NCBI RefSeq assembly: GCF_000189275.1
Contig: NZ_AEVT01000018.1
Location: 124,001 to 188,000 of the forward strand
From: Vibrio sinaloensis DSM 21326
Lineage (GTDB): Bacteria > Pseudomonadota > Gammaproteobacteria > Enterobacterales > Vibrionaceae
DNA length: 64,000 bases
Direction: 5' to 3'
In this document: positions 8,053 to 17,270 of the stretch, one piece after another
How the letters are laid out: each line of letters opens with the position of its first letter
How positions within the stretch are numbered: position 1 is the first letter of the stretch
The notes under the pieces: model-generated
The model's input: only the letters and a program-made list of their open reading frames with translations
Databases searched by the model: none
What the model was told of the DNA's origin: nothing
Program-made: the position numbers and the translations under genes

Positions 8053-8114
8053 TTTACGTAAATGAGCATTGAAATTTTCTTTTCTTACTAGATAATGAAC
8101 GTAAATTTTACGTT
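8053..8114. promoter_or_regulatory. Two TTTACG-type palindromes upstream of lacI-type gene
   Basis: TTTACGTAAA (8053-8062) is a perfect 10-base palindrome. AACGTAAA (8098-8105) and TTTACGTT (8107-8114) form a perfect 17-base palindrome about T8106. Both share ACGTAA with the operator at 9209-9224. The second site covers a possible upstream ATG (8095), so it argues for the GTG start at 8134 and for autoregulation by the LacI-family protein. Confidence 0.55.
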
Positions 8115-8133
8115 TTGCGGTAGGAGAGCGCGA

Positions 8134-9111
8134 GTGAGTGCACCAAAAACTGACGCGGAACTAAAGAAAGCAACTATACATGAAGCAGCAAAAATCGCTG
8201 GTGTTTCAATTGCTTCCGTTAGTCGAGCCTTAAATAACAAGCCTGGTATTAGCGAGAAAACCAGAAAGAAAATTCTCGATATCTGTAAAGACCTTGGTTA
8301 TGTTCCAAGCACGTCGGCCCGTGAACTAAGCGGCAGTCATAAGAACACGATTGCGATCTCACTGGGTCCCCATGACTTTTATGCTTCTCGATATCTAGGA
8401 ATGCTATGGCCTTCACTGTCGGCGGCAATTAAAAACTCAGGTCGAAACTTATTACCTGTGAGTTTTGGTGAAGTGGATTTAGAGCAGGTTGGCGGCGCTG
8501 TGTTACTCGGTATTACAAATGATGATGAGCGCATTAAAACTTGCCAACAGTTAGACCTTCCTTTTGTTTGTATTGGCATGAGTGAAGGTTCTTTTTGGGT
8601 TGCACCAGATGATTTCAATGGTGGTCGAGAAGCAACGCAACACCTTGTAGATAAAGGGCTAACAGACATTTGTTTCGTTACTCCAACCACTTATGGTGAT
8701 GGCTATCAGTTCCGTCATCAAGGCTATATGTCTGTGATGGCCAGCAATGCCTTACCTGTTCGAGAGTTACGTACTGGCGCTGATCCTTTGGGAGAAATCG
8801 CTGCTTATCGTTACTTTATGACGATGGAGAAAAAGCAGCTTGAGGGTTACCAAGGGTTTGTTTGCGAATGTGATGAGACCGCGCTTGGCGTTATCGCCGC
8901 TCTGAAAGACCGAGGGTACGAGCTTCCTCATGATTTCTCTGTAGTTGGTTACGATGGGTTGCCGGGAATTTCTAAAGACTTAACCACCATAGTGCAAGAT
9001 ACCGATAAGATTGCTGCACGCGTCGCATCTATGCTTGAGCAAGCCATTTTACGTGAACAGCCCGTAGGCTCGGTGGTTGCGGTAAACTTAAAATTGGGAA
9101 AAACAACGTAA
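8134..9111 (+). CDS. LacI-family repressor of the sugar locus
   Basis: This 325-residue LacI protein has the N-terminal helix-turn-helix and hinge (TIHEAAKIAGVSIASVSRAL, then NNKPGISEKTRKKI), followed by a periplasmic-binding-protein-like sensor domain. I prefer the GTG at 8134, which has AGGAG at 8122-8126, over the in-frame ATG at 8095 that lies inside a palindrome. It occupies the same role as ycjW beside the E. coli ycj locus, at the opposite end. The inducer is unknown; a disaccharide or glucose-containing glycoside is likely from the neighbouring genes. A strong terminator separates it from the importer operon. Confidence 0.9.
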   Translation: MSAPKTDAELKKATIHEAAKIAGVSIASVSRALNNKPGISEKTRKKILDICKDLGYVPSTSARELSGSHKNTIAISLGPHDFYASRYLGMLWPSLSAAIKNSGRNLLPVSFGEVDLEQVGGAVLLGITNDDERIKTCQQLDLPFVCIGMSEGSFWVAPDDFNGGREATQHLVDKGLTDICFVTPTTYGDGYQFRHQGYMSVMASNALPVRELRTGADPLGEIAAYRYFMTMEKKQLEGYQGFVCECDETALGVIAALKDRGYELPHDFSVVGYDGLPGISKDLTTIVQDTDKIAARVASMLEQAILREQPVGSVVAVNLKLGKTT

Positions 9112-9140
9112 AAATCGATCAAGTAATTAACAAAAACCTC

Positions 9141-9170
9141 AAAAAGCATGACTTCTGTCATGCTTTTTTT
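9141..9170 (+). terminator. Rho-independent terminator
   Basis: AAAAAGCATGAC (9141-9152) pairs with GTCATGCTTTTT around TTCT, ending in seven T. It terminates the LacI-family gene and isolates it from the transporter operon. Confidence 0.9.
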
Positions 9171-9208
9171 GTTTCCCTGCGTCATAAAAGCGTAATGTGA
9201 TCAACTTA

Positions 9209-9224
9209 ACGTAAGCGCTTACGT
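9209..9224. promoter_or_regulatory. LacI-type operator at the sugar operon promoter
   Basis: ACGTAAGCGCTTACGT is a perfect 16-base palindrome with the central CG that LacI-family repressors recognise. It lies 51 bases before the start of the binding-protein gene, next to a possible -10 element (CATAAT, 9233-9238), so bound repressor would block RNA polymerase. A TGTGA half-site at 9196-9200 hints at CRP but lacks a matching partner. Confidence 0.75.
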
Positions 9225-9274
9225 AAATTGCGCATAATACCCTCAGATTTTGAAATGAAGGAATTGAGGGCAAC

Positions 9275-10513
9275 ATGAAAAAAACAATATTGGCAGTATC
9301 CCTACTTGCTGCCGGCCTATCTACTCAGGCTGTTGCAAAGACCGAAGTAACCATTGCTGGCTGGGGCGGGAACGACGTTGTCGTCCTGAACAAACTGGTC
9401 AATGACGTACTGGCGGATGATTTCGCAAAAGCTGGCTTAGAGGTTAAGTACCAAGCGGTAGAAGGTGACTTCTCTCAATTTATTACCAATTCCCTATCCG
9501 CTGGTACTGCGCCGGATGCGTTTTACGTTGACGTAGTATTTGCCAATACCTTGGTGAAGTCAGGCAAAGTTGCAGCAAACAACACCGAACTGAATGATTT
9601 ATCACAGACGCTTATTCCAAGTTTGAACGCCGCATTCACACTCAATGGTCAGCAGTACGGTGTTGCGAAAGACTTCAATACGATCGCTCTACAGTTTAAC
9701 AAAGATATTTTTGATGATGCCGAAGTTGCCTACCCAACCAATCAGGACTCTTGGCAGGATTTACGTAAAAAGCTTCTGGATGTGAAAGAGGCCTTGGCTG
9801 ATGAAGTATCGGGAATCTGCGTTATGCCGGATTACGCTCGCTTTGCACCGTTCGCGTTAGCAACAGGTTGGAAGCCGTTCAACGAACAAGGGAAGACGGT
9901 ACTGGATGACAACTTTGCTCGTGCATTTAACTTCTATACTGGTCTAGTGACAGAAGACAAAGTCGGCATTCTGGCAACGGATTTAGGCCAAGGCTGGGGT
10001 GGTGGTTGCTTCGGAACCGAAGAGACGGCGGTGGCCCTGGAAGGCAACTGGATTAGCGGTTATCTGCGTGATAAAGCACCAAACCTGCCTTATGGCACGA
10101 CCTTAATGCCTAAAGATCCCGTTAGTGGTGAGCGTGGCAATCTGCTGTTTACTGTTGCATGGGGCGTAAACGCAGATGGTAAAAATGTTGCGGCTACGCA
10201 AAAAGCGGTCGAAATCCTAACTAGCCAAAAAGCTCAAGAATGGGTTCTGGATTCGGGCCTAGCGTTACCTAGCCGTGAGGCGCTCGGGAAATCGGATTTC
10301 TTCGCTCAGAAAACTTCTGAAAGTGAGTTATCTAAGCAGGTATTTGATGGCGCCCTGGAAGGCAACGTTGAGCCCTTTGCATTTGGCGATTATGGCACAG
10401 CATGGATGACTCCGATTAATGAAGCATTGAACTCGGTTTTACTTGGCCAAATGACGCAAAAAGAAGCGCTCAAAATGGCACAAGAAAAATACGATGCGTT
10501 GATGGCTAAGTAA
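9275..10513 (+). CDS. Extracellular sugar-binding protein of ABC importer
   Basis: A 412-residue family 1 solute-binding protein with a Sec signal peptide (MKKTILAVSLLAAGLSTQAV, cleavage near AKT at about residue 22). It would capture the sugar in the periplasm and hand it to the two permeases encoded next. It is the first gene after the LacI-type operator. The counterpart in E. coli would be YcjN. Ligand is not deducible from sequence; the downstream enzymes point to a gluco-disaccharide or glucoside. Confidence 0.9.
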   Translation: MKKTILAVSLLAAGLSTQAVAKTEVTIAGWGGNDVVVLNKLVNDVLADDFAKAGLEVKYQAVEGDFSQFITNSLSAGTAPDAFYVDVVFANTLVKSGKVAANNTELNDLSQTLIPSLNAAFTLNGQQYGVAKDFNTIALQFNKDIFDDAEVAYPTNQDSWQDLRKKLLDVKEALADEVSGICVMPDYARFAPFALATGWKPFNEQGKTVLDDNFARAFNFYTGLVTEDKVGILATDLGQGWGGGCFGTEETAVALEGNWISGYLRDKAPNLPYGTTLMPKDPVSGERGNLLFTVAWGVNADGKNVAATQKAVEILTSQKAQEWVLDSGLALPSREALGKSDFFAQKTSESELSKQVFDGALEGNVEPFAFGDYGTAWMTPINEALNSVLLGQMTQKEALKMAQEKYDALMAK

Positions 10514-10524
10514 CGGAGCGAGTG

Positions 10525-11619
10525 ATGAACTCTTTACGTTTACGCCAACAAGTCTACGGATGGCTCCTTGCTGGGCCATTTGTACTCACTTTGGTGGTGT
10601 TTTTCCTTTATGCATTAGTGCGAACGGTTTACTTCAGTTTTACTGAGTACGACCTGTTCAGCGATGCCATCTGGGTTGGTTTGGCTAACTTTAAAGCGCT
10701 ATTAACTGACGATCTCTTTCTTCTTTCGTTGGCTAACACCGTGTGGTTTTCTCTGATTGTGACCTGTGTACAAACCGTGTTAGCGCTTGGCTTAGCGATT
10801 TTGGTGAACTCTAAAATTCGTGCGAAAAGCTTTTTTAGAACGGCGTTTTACTTGCCAAGTATCTTATCGAGTGCGGCTGTCACTTTGATCTTCATTTGGT
10901 TCTACCAAAAGAACGGTTATCTGAACGGCTTTGTCACCGATGTCGTGAACCACTACCCACACTTGAGCTGCTTTGTGCTTGTTGCTGTCGCAACTCAGTT
11001 TGTATTGGTAACGAAAGATCGTTTGAAAGGCTTACCGGTTGGCTGGTTGGATCCTGCGTGGGGCATTCTTTCTTTCATCGTTGCGGGTGTGGCGACATTT
11101 GTGGCTAGCGCTATGGGCTGGGTTGAAGTCACTAATCAAGTTGTAGAAGTGAACTGGCTAAACACCCGTGATCATGTCGGGCCAATGCCTCTAACGCTTT
11201 GGGCAATCGTGATTCAGAACATTTACACCACCATCCCGACTTTCATGTTGCTATTCCTAGCAGGCTTGCAAGGCATTCCAGGAGAGCTTTACGAAGCGGC
11301 GCACATTGATGGTGCGAACAAGTGGCAACAGCACTGGAACATTACGATTCCTCAGTTAGCACCAGTGACGTTCGTCGTCGTGACTTTCTCCATCATCGGT
11401 ACGCTACAAATGTTTGACCAAGTGGCACTGCTTGGCTCAGCAGCACCGCTTGAATCACGCATTACGCTGGCTTACTACGTTTACCACAATGCGTTCCCAC
11501 CAGGTGGCACGCCACAAATCGGCATGGCAAGCGCAGCGGCACTGGTATTGGCGTTCATTACTTTGGCAGTGGTGTATCTGCAGAAAATCTTTGGTGTAAA
11601 GGAGAAAGCAGATGGCTAA
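10525..11619 (+). CDS. ABC sugar permease, MalF-type, with extra membrane segment pair
   Basis: A 364-residue inner-membrane permease. The EAA loop motif (LYEAAHIDGANKWQQHWNIT) that contacts the ATPase is present near residue 255. Compared with usual permeases of about 290-300 residues, an additional stretch lies near residues 133-220, including hydrophobic segments such as FVLVAVATQFVLV and AWGILSFIVAGVATFVASAM, inserted before the conserved TIPTFMLLFLAGLQGIP. ATG 10525 has GGAG at good distance. It overlaps the next permease by eight bases, indicating a tight operon. Confidence 0.88.
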   Translation: MNSLRLRQQVYGWLLAGPFVLTLVVFFLYALVRTVYFSFTEYDLFSDAIWVGLANFKALLTDDLFLLSLANTVWFSLIVTCVQTVLALGLAILVNSKIRAKSFFRTAFYLPSILSSAAVTLIFIWFYQKNGYLNGFVTDVVNHYPHLSCFVLVAVATQFVLVTKDRLKGLPVGWLDPAWGILSFIVAGVATFVASAMGWVEVTNQVVEVNWLNTRDHVGPMPLTLWAIVIQNIYTTIPTFMLLFLAGLQGIPGELYEAAHIDGANKWQQHWNITIPQLAPVTFVVVTFSIIGTLQMFDQVALLGSAAPLESRITLAYYVYHNAFPPGGTPQIGMASAAALVLAFITLAVVYLQKIFGVKEKADG

Positions 11620-13030
11620 CCCGATGTCAGCAATGAATCACCAAGATGCTAAACCAATGGCATCAATGGAAGAGATTTCCAAGTTTCAAGCGCGCCGCCG
11701 TTGGGCGAAAGTGGCTTGGGTTTACAGTGCGTTGCTACTGGTTGCGACTGTCATGCTAGGTACTTTCGTGGTGGCTTTCTTAGCGAGTTTGAAAGATGAC
11801 CCATTAGAGCAGCCATTTAAGTTCAATTTTGCTCAGGTTCAACCCAGTAACTGGGGCGCGGCTTACCAACTCGGTAAAGAAGGTAACGATGCGCCAATGT
11901 TCGGTGGTTTTGCACCGGGTGCAGAAGTGAACTTCACCGTCACTTACGCGGTGGAAGATGGTAAAGAGCTGACAGTCCCTGAGATTGAAGTGCCACGCCG
12001 TCGTCCAGGTACAGGCATGGCTGCGGCTATCGTGACCGACTTTGCTGCCGATTACGCGCAAGTCAGCGAGCCAGTGCTGGTAGACACTAACGACAAGGTG
12101 ACGTTTGTAGAAAAGCGTGGTCGTCGCGAGCTGACCAAACAAGGCCACAGCCAAACGTGGGCATTTTCCATTAAGTATCAAGGGCAAGGTCCTGAGATTG
12201 CAACGCTGCCACTAACGGTAGAAGCGCCGCGCGGCCAAGTGCTGCTTGATAGCACGCTAGCACCAAGCAAGATGGAGCGTCGTGGTCGTGTCGCGGCATG
12301 GGATAACGCCGCGCCGGGTGTGATTGGCTACGTGTTTAAGTCTTACGTTCGCGTGTACACCGAGTCGGTGAGCCTAGATACAGGTAAGAGCTTGTTCATG
12401 AGCTGGACCATCAACTCGTTCTTCATCGCGATTGGTAAGGTGCTGCTGACATTGTTCTTCGCTTGTACGGCGGGTTACGCCTTAGCAAGACTGAAGTTTA
12501 CGGGGGCTCGTGCTGTGTTTGCTTTTATGTTGTTCAGCATGATGATTCCGGGCCAAGTAACGTTCATCTCTAACTACTTAATTTATAAAGATATCGGCTT
12601 ATTGAACACACCATGGGCGGTCATCACTGCGGTCGTTGCTTCGGGTCAGGTTCTGATCATGAAACAGTTCTTCGAGAACATTCCGAAAGAACTGGAAGAA
12701 GCCGCAATCGTCGATGGCGCAAGCCCGGCTGTGATTCTTTGGAAGGTATTTATGCCATTGGCGAAGCCAGCCATCTTGTCGGTCACCATCCTTGGTTTCC
12801 AAGGTGCTTGGAACGACTTCTTCTGGCCGCTTGTGGTCATTAACAGCCCAGCTGATGCGTTCACGCTTCCTGTTGGTCTATTGAGTTTACGTAACGCTTA
12901 TGGCGTAGCAGGTGACTGGAACCTGATCTTGGCGGGGGCTTTCCTGTCAACAATCCCAGTACTGATTGTATTTATGGTTTTCCAACGTTACTTCGTGGGT
13001 AACGACATTTCTTCCGCTGTTAAAGGTTAA
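11612..13030 (+). CDS. ABC sugar permease, MalG-type, with large extra periplasmic domain
   Basis: A 472-residue permease, against about 280 for MalG-type relatives. After the first membrane helix (near residues 35-58) an insert of roughly 180 residues of soluble, beta-rich sequence precedes the usual core starting at SLFMSWTINSFFIA. The core is normal: FSMMIPGQVTF, EAA motif EAAIVDGASPAVILWKVFMP and the C-terminal GNDISSAVKG. The insert should project into the periplasm where it could contact the binding protein. It resembles in principle, not in sequence, the P2 loop of MalF. Overlaps the preceding gene by eight bases. Confidence 0.87.
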   Translation: MANPMSAMNHQDAKPMASMEEISKFQARRRWAKVAWVYSALLLVATVMLGTFVVAFLASLKDDPLEQPFKFNFAQVQPSNWGAAYQLGKEGNDAPMFGGFAPGAEVNFTVTYAVEDGKELTVPEIEVPRRRPGTGMAAAIVTDFAADYAQVSEPVLVDTNDKVTFVEKRGRRELTKQGHSQTWAFSIKYQGQGPEIATLPLTVEAPRGQVLLDSTLAPSKMERRGRVAAWDNAAPGVIGYVFKSYVRVYTESVSLDTGKSLFMSWTINSFFIAIGKVLLTLFFACTAGYALARLKFTGARAVFAFMLFSMMIPGQVTFISNYLIYKDIGLLNTPWAVITAVVASGQVLIMKQFFENIPKELEEAAIVDGASPAVILWKVFMPLAKPAILSVTILGFQGAWNDFFWPLVVINSPADAFTLPVGLLSLRNAYGVAGDWNLILAGAFLSTIPVLIVFMVFQRYFVGNDISSAVKG

Positions 13031-13048
13031 ATTTCGGGGATATTTAAG

Positions 13049-15391
13049 ATGTTTATGAACTACAACGCTGGTCAAGGCGAACTTAAAAACTGGATCGTTG
13101 AAGAGACGGCGTTTGACTCAGCTTTCCAAGGTAAATGTGAAGTAGTAATGAGCCAAGGAAATGGCTACATGGGCGCGCGTAGTGCAACGGAAGAAAAATA
13201 CGTGGGACAGGTTCGCAACCTTTTCGTTGCGGGAACTTACAATAAGTTTGATGCAGACGAAGTCACCGAGCTGCCAAACTCTGCAGACATGAGCGCGATT
13301 GAAATCTTCATCGATGGTCGCCGTTTCCACCTAGAAACCGGTGAAGTGAGCAACTACTCTCGTCGCCTAAACGTGAAAAACGGTGAGCTAATCCGTGAAT
13401 TCACATGGACAAATAACGAAGGTAAGAGCTTTGAGATGCGTTTCCGTCGCTTCTTCTCGCAAGCCAACCTTCACCTAATGGCATTTGACGTTCAAGTAAA
13501 AGCACTGAACAGCGATGCGAAAATCGAAATCCGCTCTGGTGTGGATGCGCAGCTTTCTAACTCAGGTGCACAGCACTTCCACGAAGGCGAAAAGCGTATC
13601 TACGACAAGCGTTTTATCGAGCTGCTACAACACACAACAGAGAGCAAAGTAGACTTTGTATTCCTAACGTCTCACCGCTACCTTGTGGATGGTCAGGAAA
13701 CTGAAATTGACCCAGGTCTGCAAATGGACCGTCGTAAAGTATGGCTAAACATTAACTACGACTTGAAAGCGGGTGAAACGTTCGGCACAGAAAAAGTCGG
13801 TGTGGTGCATACCTCTCGCGACAAGCAATTCGATGTGGAAGGTTACGAGCTTCAGGCGCTGCGTGACCACGCTCTGACGAACTTAAAAACTAATGCTGAC
13901 CGCAGCTTTGATGAGCTTCTAGAAGAGAGCGCTGCAGAGTGGGACAAGCGTTGGGCTGGCATGAACATCACCATCGGTGGTAGCGACTTCGACCAACTTG
14001 CGATTCGTTTTGCTCAATACCAACTGAACATCTTTACGCCAATGCATGACTCTCGTTTCGGTATCGGCGCGAAAGGTCTCTCTGGCGAAGGCTACAAAGG
14101 CCACTCGTTCTGGGATACAGAAGTCTTCATGCTGCCGTTCTTCATCTACACGATGCCAGAGGTCGCTCGCAGCCTACTTGAGTACCGCTTCAAGACACTA
14201 GACGGCGCTCGTAAGAAAGCGAAAGACAACGGCTACATTGGTGCACAGTTCCCATGGGAGTCGGCTTTAACGGGTGAAGAGGTCACGCCTGTATGGGGTG
14301 CAGTAGACATCATCACGGGTAAGTCGACCAAGATTTGGTCTGGCTTTATCGAGCAGCACATCACGTGTGACATCACTTACGCATTGTGGCAGTACTACCA
14401 AATCACTGGCGATCAGAAGTTCATGGACGACATGGGCTACGAGATCATGTTCGACACAGCAACGTTCTGGACAAGTCGTTTAGAGTGGCTTGAAGACCGC
14501 AACATGTGGGGTATCTGTAACGTAATCGGCCCTGATGAGTACAAAGAGCACATCGACAACAACGCCTTCACCAACTACATGGCGGTAGAGAACATCAAAC
14601 TGGCGATTCGCTACTTTGAAGATCTAGAAACGTCGAACCCAGAGCTACTGGCTAAGCTGTCTGACAAGCTAAATCTAGTGGAAGCGCGCGAGATGTGGCT
14701 AGAGCGAGTAGACAACATCTACCTACCTCAGCCACGCGCGGAAGATAAGGTTATCCCACAGGATGACACTTACCTACAGAAAGAAATCATCGACCTGACA
14801 AAGTACAAAGAGCAGCCATTCGTTGGTGGTCTGTTCCAAGACTACAACCTAGAGCAGGTTAACGACATGCAGGTGTCTAAGCAAGCCGACATCATGGTTT
14901 TGTTCCTTCAGCAAGAAGATAAGTTCGACCTAGAAACCAAGCTAGCAAACTGGAACTACTACGAGCCGAAGACGCTGCACGATTCATCGCTAAGCTTGTC
15001 TACGCACTCGGTATTGGCGTCAGATGTGGGTAACCCAGAGCTGTCTTACGACCTGTTCCAACAAGCGGCGTCTATCGACATTGGTCAGAACATGAAGAGT
15101 TCGGATCACGGTATTCACGCGGCGTCGATCGGCGGCATGTGGCAGTGTGTGGTTTACGGTTTCGGCGGTGTTCGTATGCTTGGTGGCAACCTGCGTATCA
15201 ACCCTAACCTTCCTAAAGAGTGGGATAGCCTGAACTTCCCAATCTACTGGAAAGGTGAGCGCCTCGAAGTGACCGTTGACCAAGAGCAAGTTCGCATCGA
15301 GCGTCCGGAGTTCAGCGGCCAAGCGTTAAACATCGAAGTGGCGGGTGAGCCACGTGTTATCGATTCAACAGAGGTGACGTTCAATGTGTAA
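13049..15391 (+). CDS. GH65 disaccharide phosphorylase (kojibiose/nigerose/maltose phosphorylase family)
   Basis: A 780-residue cytoplasmic enzyme with the GH65 layout: N-terminal beta-sandwich, (alpha/alpha)6 barrel and C-terminal sheet. The catalytic acid is Glu497 in IGPDEYKEH; the phosphate-binding region includes HDSS at 644-647. GH65 enzymes split an alpha-glucosyl disaccharide with phosphate to beta-glucose 1-phosphate and a free sugar. The next gene encodes beta-phosphoglucomutase, the standard partner. E. coli YcjT in the equivalent position is reported to be a kojibiose phosphorylase, but the bond specificity here is not certain. A second ATG at 13055 is also possible. Confidence 0.9.
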   Translation: MFMNYNAGQGELKNWIVEETAFDSAFQGKCEVVMSQGNGYMGARSATEEKYVGQVRNLFVAGTYNKFDADEVTELPNSADMSAIEIFIDGRRFHLETGEVSNYSRRLNVKNGELIREFTWTNNEGKSFEMRFRRFFSQANLHLMAFDVQVKALNSDAKIEIRSGVDAQLSNSGAQHFHEGEKRIYDKRFIELLQHTTESKVDFVFLTSHRYLVDGQETEIDPGLQMDRRKVWLNINYDLKAGETFGTEKVGVVHTSRDKQFDVEGYELQALRDHALTNLKTNADRSFDELLEESAAEWDKRWAGMNITIGGSDFDQLAIRFAQYQLNIFTPMHDSRFGIGAKGLSGEGYKGHSFWDTEVFMLPFFIYTMPEVARSLLEYRFKTLDGARKKAKDNGYIGAQFPWESALTGEEVTPVWGAVDIITGKSTKIWSGFIEQHITCDITYALWQYYQITGDQKFMDDMGYEIMFDTATFWTSRLEWLEDRNMWGICNVIGPDEYKEHIDNNAFTNYMAVENIKLAIRYFEDLETSNPELLAKLSDKLNLVEAREMWLERVDNIYLPQPRAEDKVIPQDDTYLQKEIIDLTKYKEQPFVGGLFQDYNLEQVNDMQVSKQADIMVLFLQQEDKFDLETKLANWNYYEPKTLHDSSLSLSTHSVLASDVGNPELSYDLFQQAASIDIGQNMKSSDHGIHAASIGGMWQCVVYGFGGVRMLGGNLRINPNLPKEWDSLNFPIYWKGERLEVTVDQEQVRIERPEFSGQALNIEVAGEPRVIDSTEVTFNV

Positions 15392-16016
15392 GGCATTCAT
15401 TTTCGACCTAGATGGCGTTATCACGGATACGGCTGAGCTGCACTATCAAGCGTGGCAGCGTATGGCGAACGAAGAAGGTTACTACTTCGACCGTGAAATC
15501 AATGAGCAGCTACGTGGCGTGTCTCGTCAAGCGTCTCTGAATATTATCTTGAACGGTAAAGAGATCAGCGAAGAGAAGTTTGCTGAGCTGATGGAGCGCA
15601 AGAACGATTACTACGTGGATTTGTTGAATACGATTTCTGCGAAAGACGTTCTACCGGGTATTGAGCAGTTCCTACTTGAGCTAAACGCACGTGGCATCAA
15701 AGTAGCACTGGCATCAGCAAGTAAGAATGCTCGTCCTATCTTGCATCGTCTTGGCTTAACACCGCTGTTTGATGCCATTGGCGACGGTTGGTCAGTCAAC
15801 CGCTCTAAACCTGCGCCAGACGTGTTCATTCATGCGGCAGGTCAAGTGGGTGTAAACGCTGACGAGTGCATCGTGGTTGAAGATGCCGAAGCAGGTGTAG
15901 ACGCAGCAAAAGAAGCGGGTATGCGTGTAGTCGGTATTGGACCTAACGACCGTGTTGGTCATGCAACATGGCGTTTCGAAGATACCGCGCATATGAAGTT
16001 GGCAGAGATACTGTAA
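15384..16016 (+). CDS. pgmB: Beta-phosphoglucomutase
   Basis: A 210-residue HAD-family enzyme with FDLDGVITDTAELH near the N-terminus (nucleophile Asp8 and acid/base Asp10), a cap with LRGVSRQ, SASKN, RSKPAPD and VVEDAEAG. It converts beta-glucose 1-phosphate to glucose 6-phosphate. It overlaps the GH65 gene by eight bases, so phosphorolysis and isomerisation are coupled and save one ATP per glucose released. It corresponds to YcjU of E. coli. Confidence 0.92.
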   Translation: MCKAFIFDLDGVITDTAELHYQAWQRMANEEGYYFDREINEQLRGVSRQASLNIILNGKEISEEKFAELMERKNDYYVDLLNTISAKDVLPGIEQFLLELNARGIKVALASASKNARPILHRLGLTPLFDAIGDGWSVNRSKPAPDVFIHAAGQVGVNADECIVVEDAEAGVDAAKEAGMRVVGIGPNDRVGHATWRFEDTAHMKLAEIL

Positions 16017-16037
16017 TTCGCACTGAGAGTAACCAAA

Positions 16038-16056
16038 GGGGCAGCTTGCCTGCCCC
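16038..16056 (+). other. Intercistronic hairpin
   Basis: GGGGCAG (16038-16044) pairs with CTGCCCC (16050-16056) around a five-base loop, 21 bases after the phosphoglucomutase stop. No T-run follows, so it is more likely an mRNA-stability or processing element than a terminator. Confidence 0.5.
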
Positions 16057-16100
16057 AATTGCGCCCCAACCGGCGATTGAAATTAAATGTAGGTAGCACA

Positions 16101-17237
16101 ATGGCACGCTTAGAACTGAAGAATATCAATAAAATTTACCCAGACGGTGCGCACATCATCAAAGACGCCAATCTTGTTATCGAAGATGGTGAGTTCACCG
16201 TTTTCGTTGGTCCATCTGGTTGTGGTAAGTCGACCATGTTGAGGATGGTTGCGGGATTAGAAGAGATTTCTTCAGGCGAAATGTGCTTAGACGGCGAAGT
16301 CGTCAACAACCTGTCACCTACCGATCGTGGGATTGGCATGGTTTTCCAATCTTACGCACTCTACCCACACATGACGGTAGAAGAGAACATCGCATTTGGT
16401 CTAAAGCTCGCTAAAAAACTGAGTGCCGATGAGATCAAAAAAGCCGTAAAAGATGTCGGCGACATGCTTGAGCTGACAAACCTGATGAAGCAGAAGCCAA
16501 GCCAGCTTTCAGGTGGTCAGCGTCAGCGTGTGGCGATCGGGCGGGCGATTGTTCGCAATCCCAAGCTGTTCTTACTGGATGAACCGCTCTCAAACTTAGA
16601 CGCATCTTTACGTGTTCGTATGCGCTTGCAGTTGGCGGAGTATCATCAAAAACTCAAATCCACCGTGATTTACGTGACGCACGACCAAGTTGAAGCGATG
16701 ACTTTGGCAGACAAAATTGTCGTGTTACGAGATGGTGCGATTGAGCAGGTTGGCTCTCCGCTTGATCTGTACTACTTCCCGAAAACGCTTTTTGTCGCTG
16801 GTTTTATAGGCTCGCCAAAAATGAACTTGTTACCAGCGACCTTAGTTTCTGCCACGGAAGACAAAGCCCAAGTTGAAGTGGGTGATTACACCTTCGAAGC
16901 TGAAGTGAATGCGCAAGGTGCTACACAAGGCGCATTGATGACATTGGGTATTCGACCAGAAGACATTCACCTTGATGAAAAAGGGGTCGGTGTCATTGTT
17001 GAAGGGTTAGAGCGCCTAGGCACGGAATCGCTACTTTACACAACGCTTGTCCGCGGCGGTCAAGAGGTGTTGGTACGCGTACCAGGTACCGTGCATGTCG
17101 AAGTCGGTCAGCGTTTGAACATCCGTATCCCCGCTGAAAAATGTCACCTATTTAACAGCAAAGGTAAAGCCTACGAGCGCGGCCATACCCTTGATGACTT
17201 AATTACGCTGCCACCTCAGGTGCAGCAAGCGAGTTAA
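16101..17237 (+). CDS. ABC sugar importer ATPase (MalK/UgpC/YcjV type)
   Basis: A 378-residue ATPase. Walker A is GPSGCGKST (residues 37-45), followed by the signature LSGGQRQR, Walker B LFLLDEP and switch THDQVEAM. A C-terminal TOBE/OB regulatory domain includes LGIRPEDIHL. The reading frame extends upstream from a TTG, but ATG 16101 with AGG at 16091-16093 matches family N-termini. It energises import through the two permeases encoded upstream, and equals YcjV in position, between phosphoglucomutase and an OmpG-like porin. Confidence 0.92.
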   Translation: MARLELKNINKIYPDGAHIIKDANLVIEDGEFTVFVGPSGCGKSTMLRMVAGLEEISSGEMCLDGEVVNNLSPTDRGIGMVFQSYALYPHMTVEENIAFGLKLAKKLSADEIKKAVKDVGDMLELTNLMKQKPSQLSGGQRQRVAIGRAIVRNPKLFLLDEPLSNLDASLRVRMRLQLAEYHQKLKSTVIYVTHDQVEAMTLADKIVVLRDGAIEQVGSPLDLYYFPKTLFVAGFIGSPKMNLLPATLVSATEDKAQVEVGDYTFEAEVNAQGATQGALMTLGIRPEDIHLDEKGVGVIVEGLERLGTESLLYTTLVRGGQEVLVRVPGTVHVEVGQRLNIRIPAEKCHLFNSKGKAYERGHTLDDLITLPPQVQQAS

Positions 17238-17270
17238 CCGCTCTCACTCTTAATACTAAAAATAATAAAA

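Noticed and set aside
13049..15391. Naming the GH65 enzyme specifically maltose, kojibiose or nigerose phosphorylase
   Set aside because: Family and catalytic acid are clear, but bond specificity depends on loop residues that I cannot compare reliably by eye.
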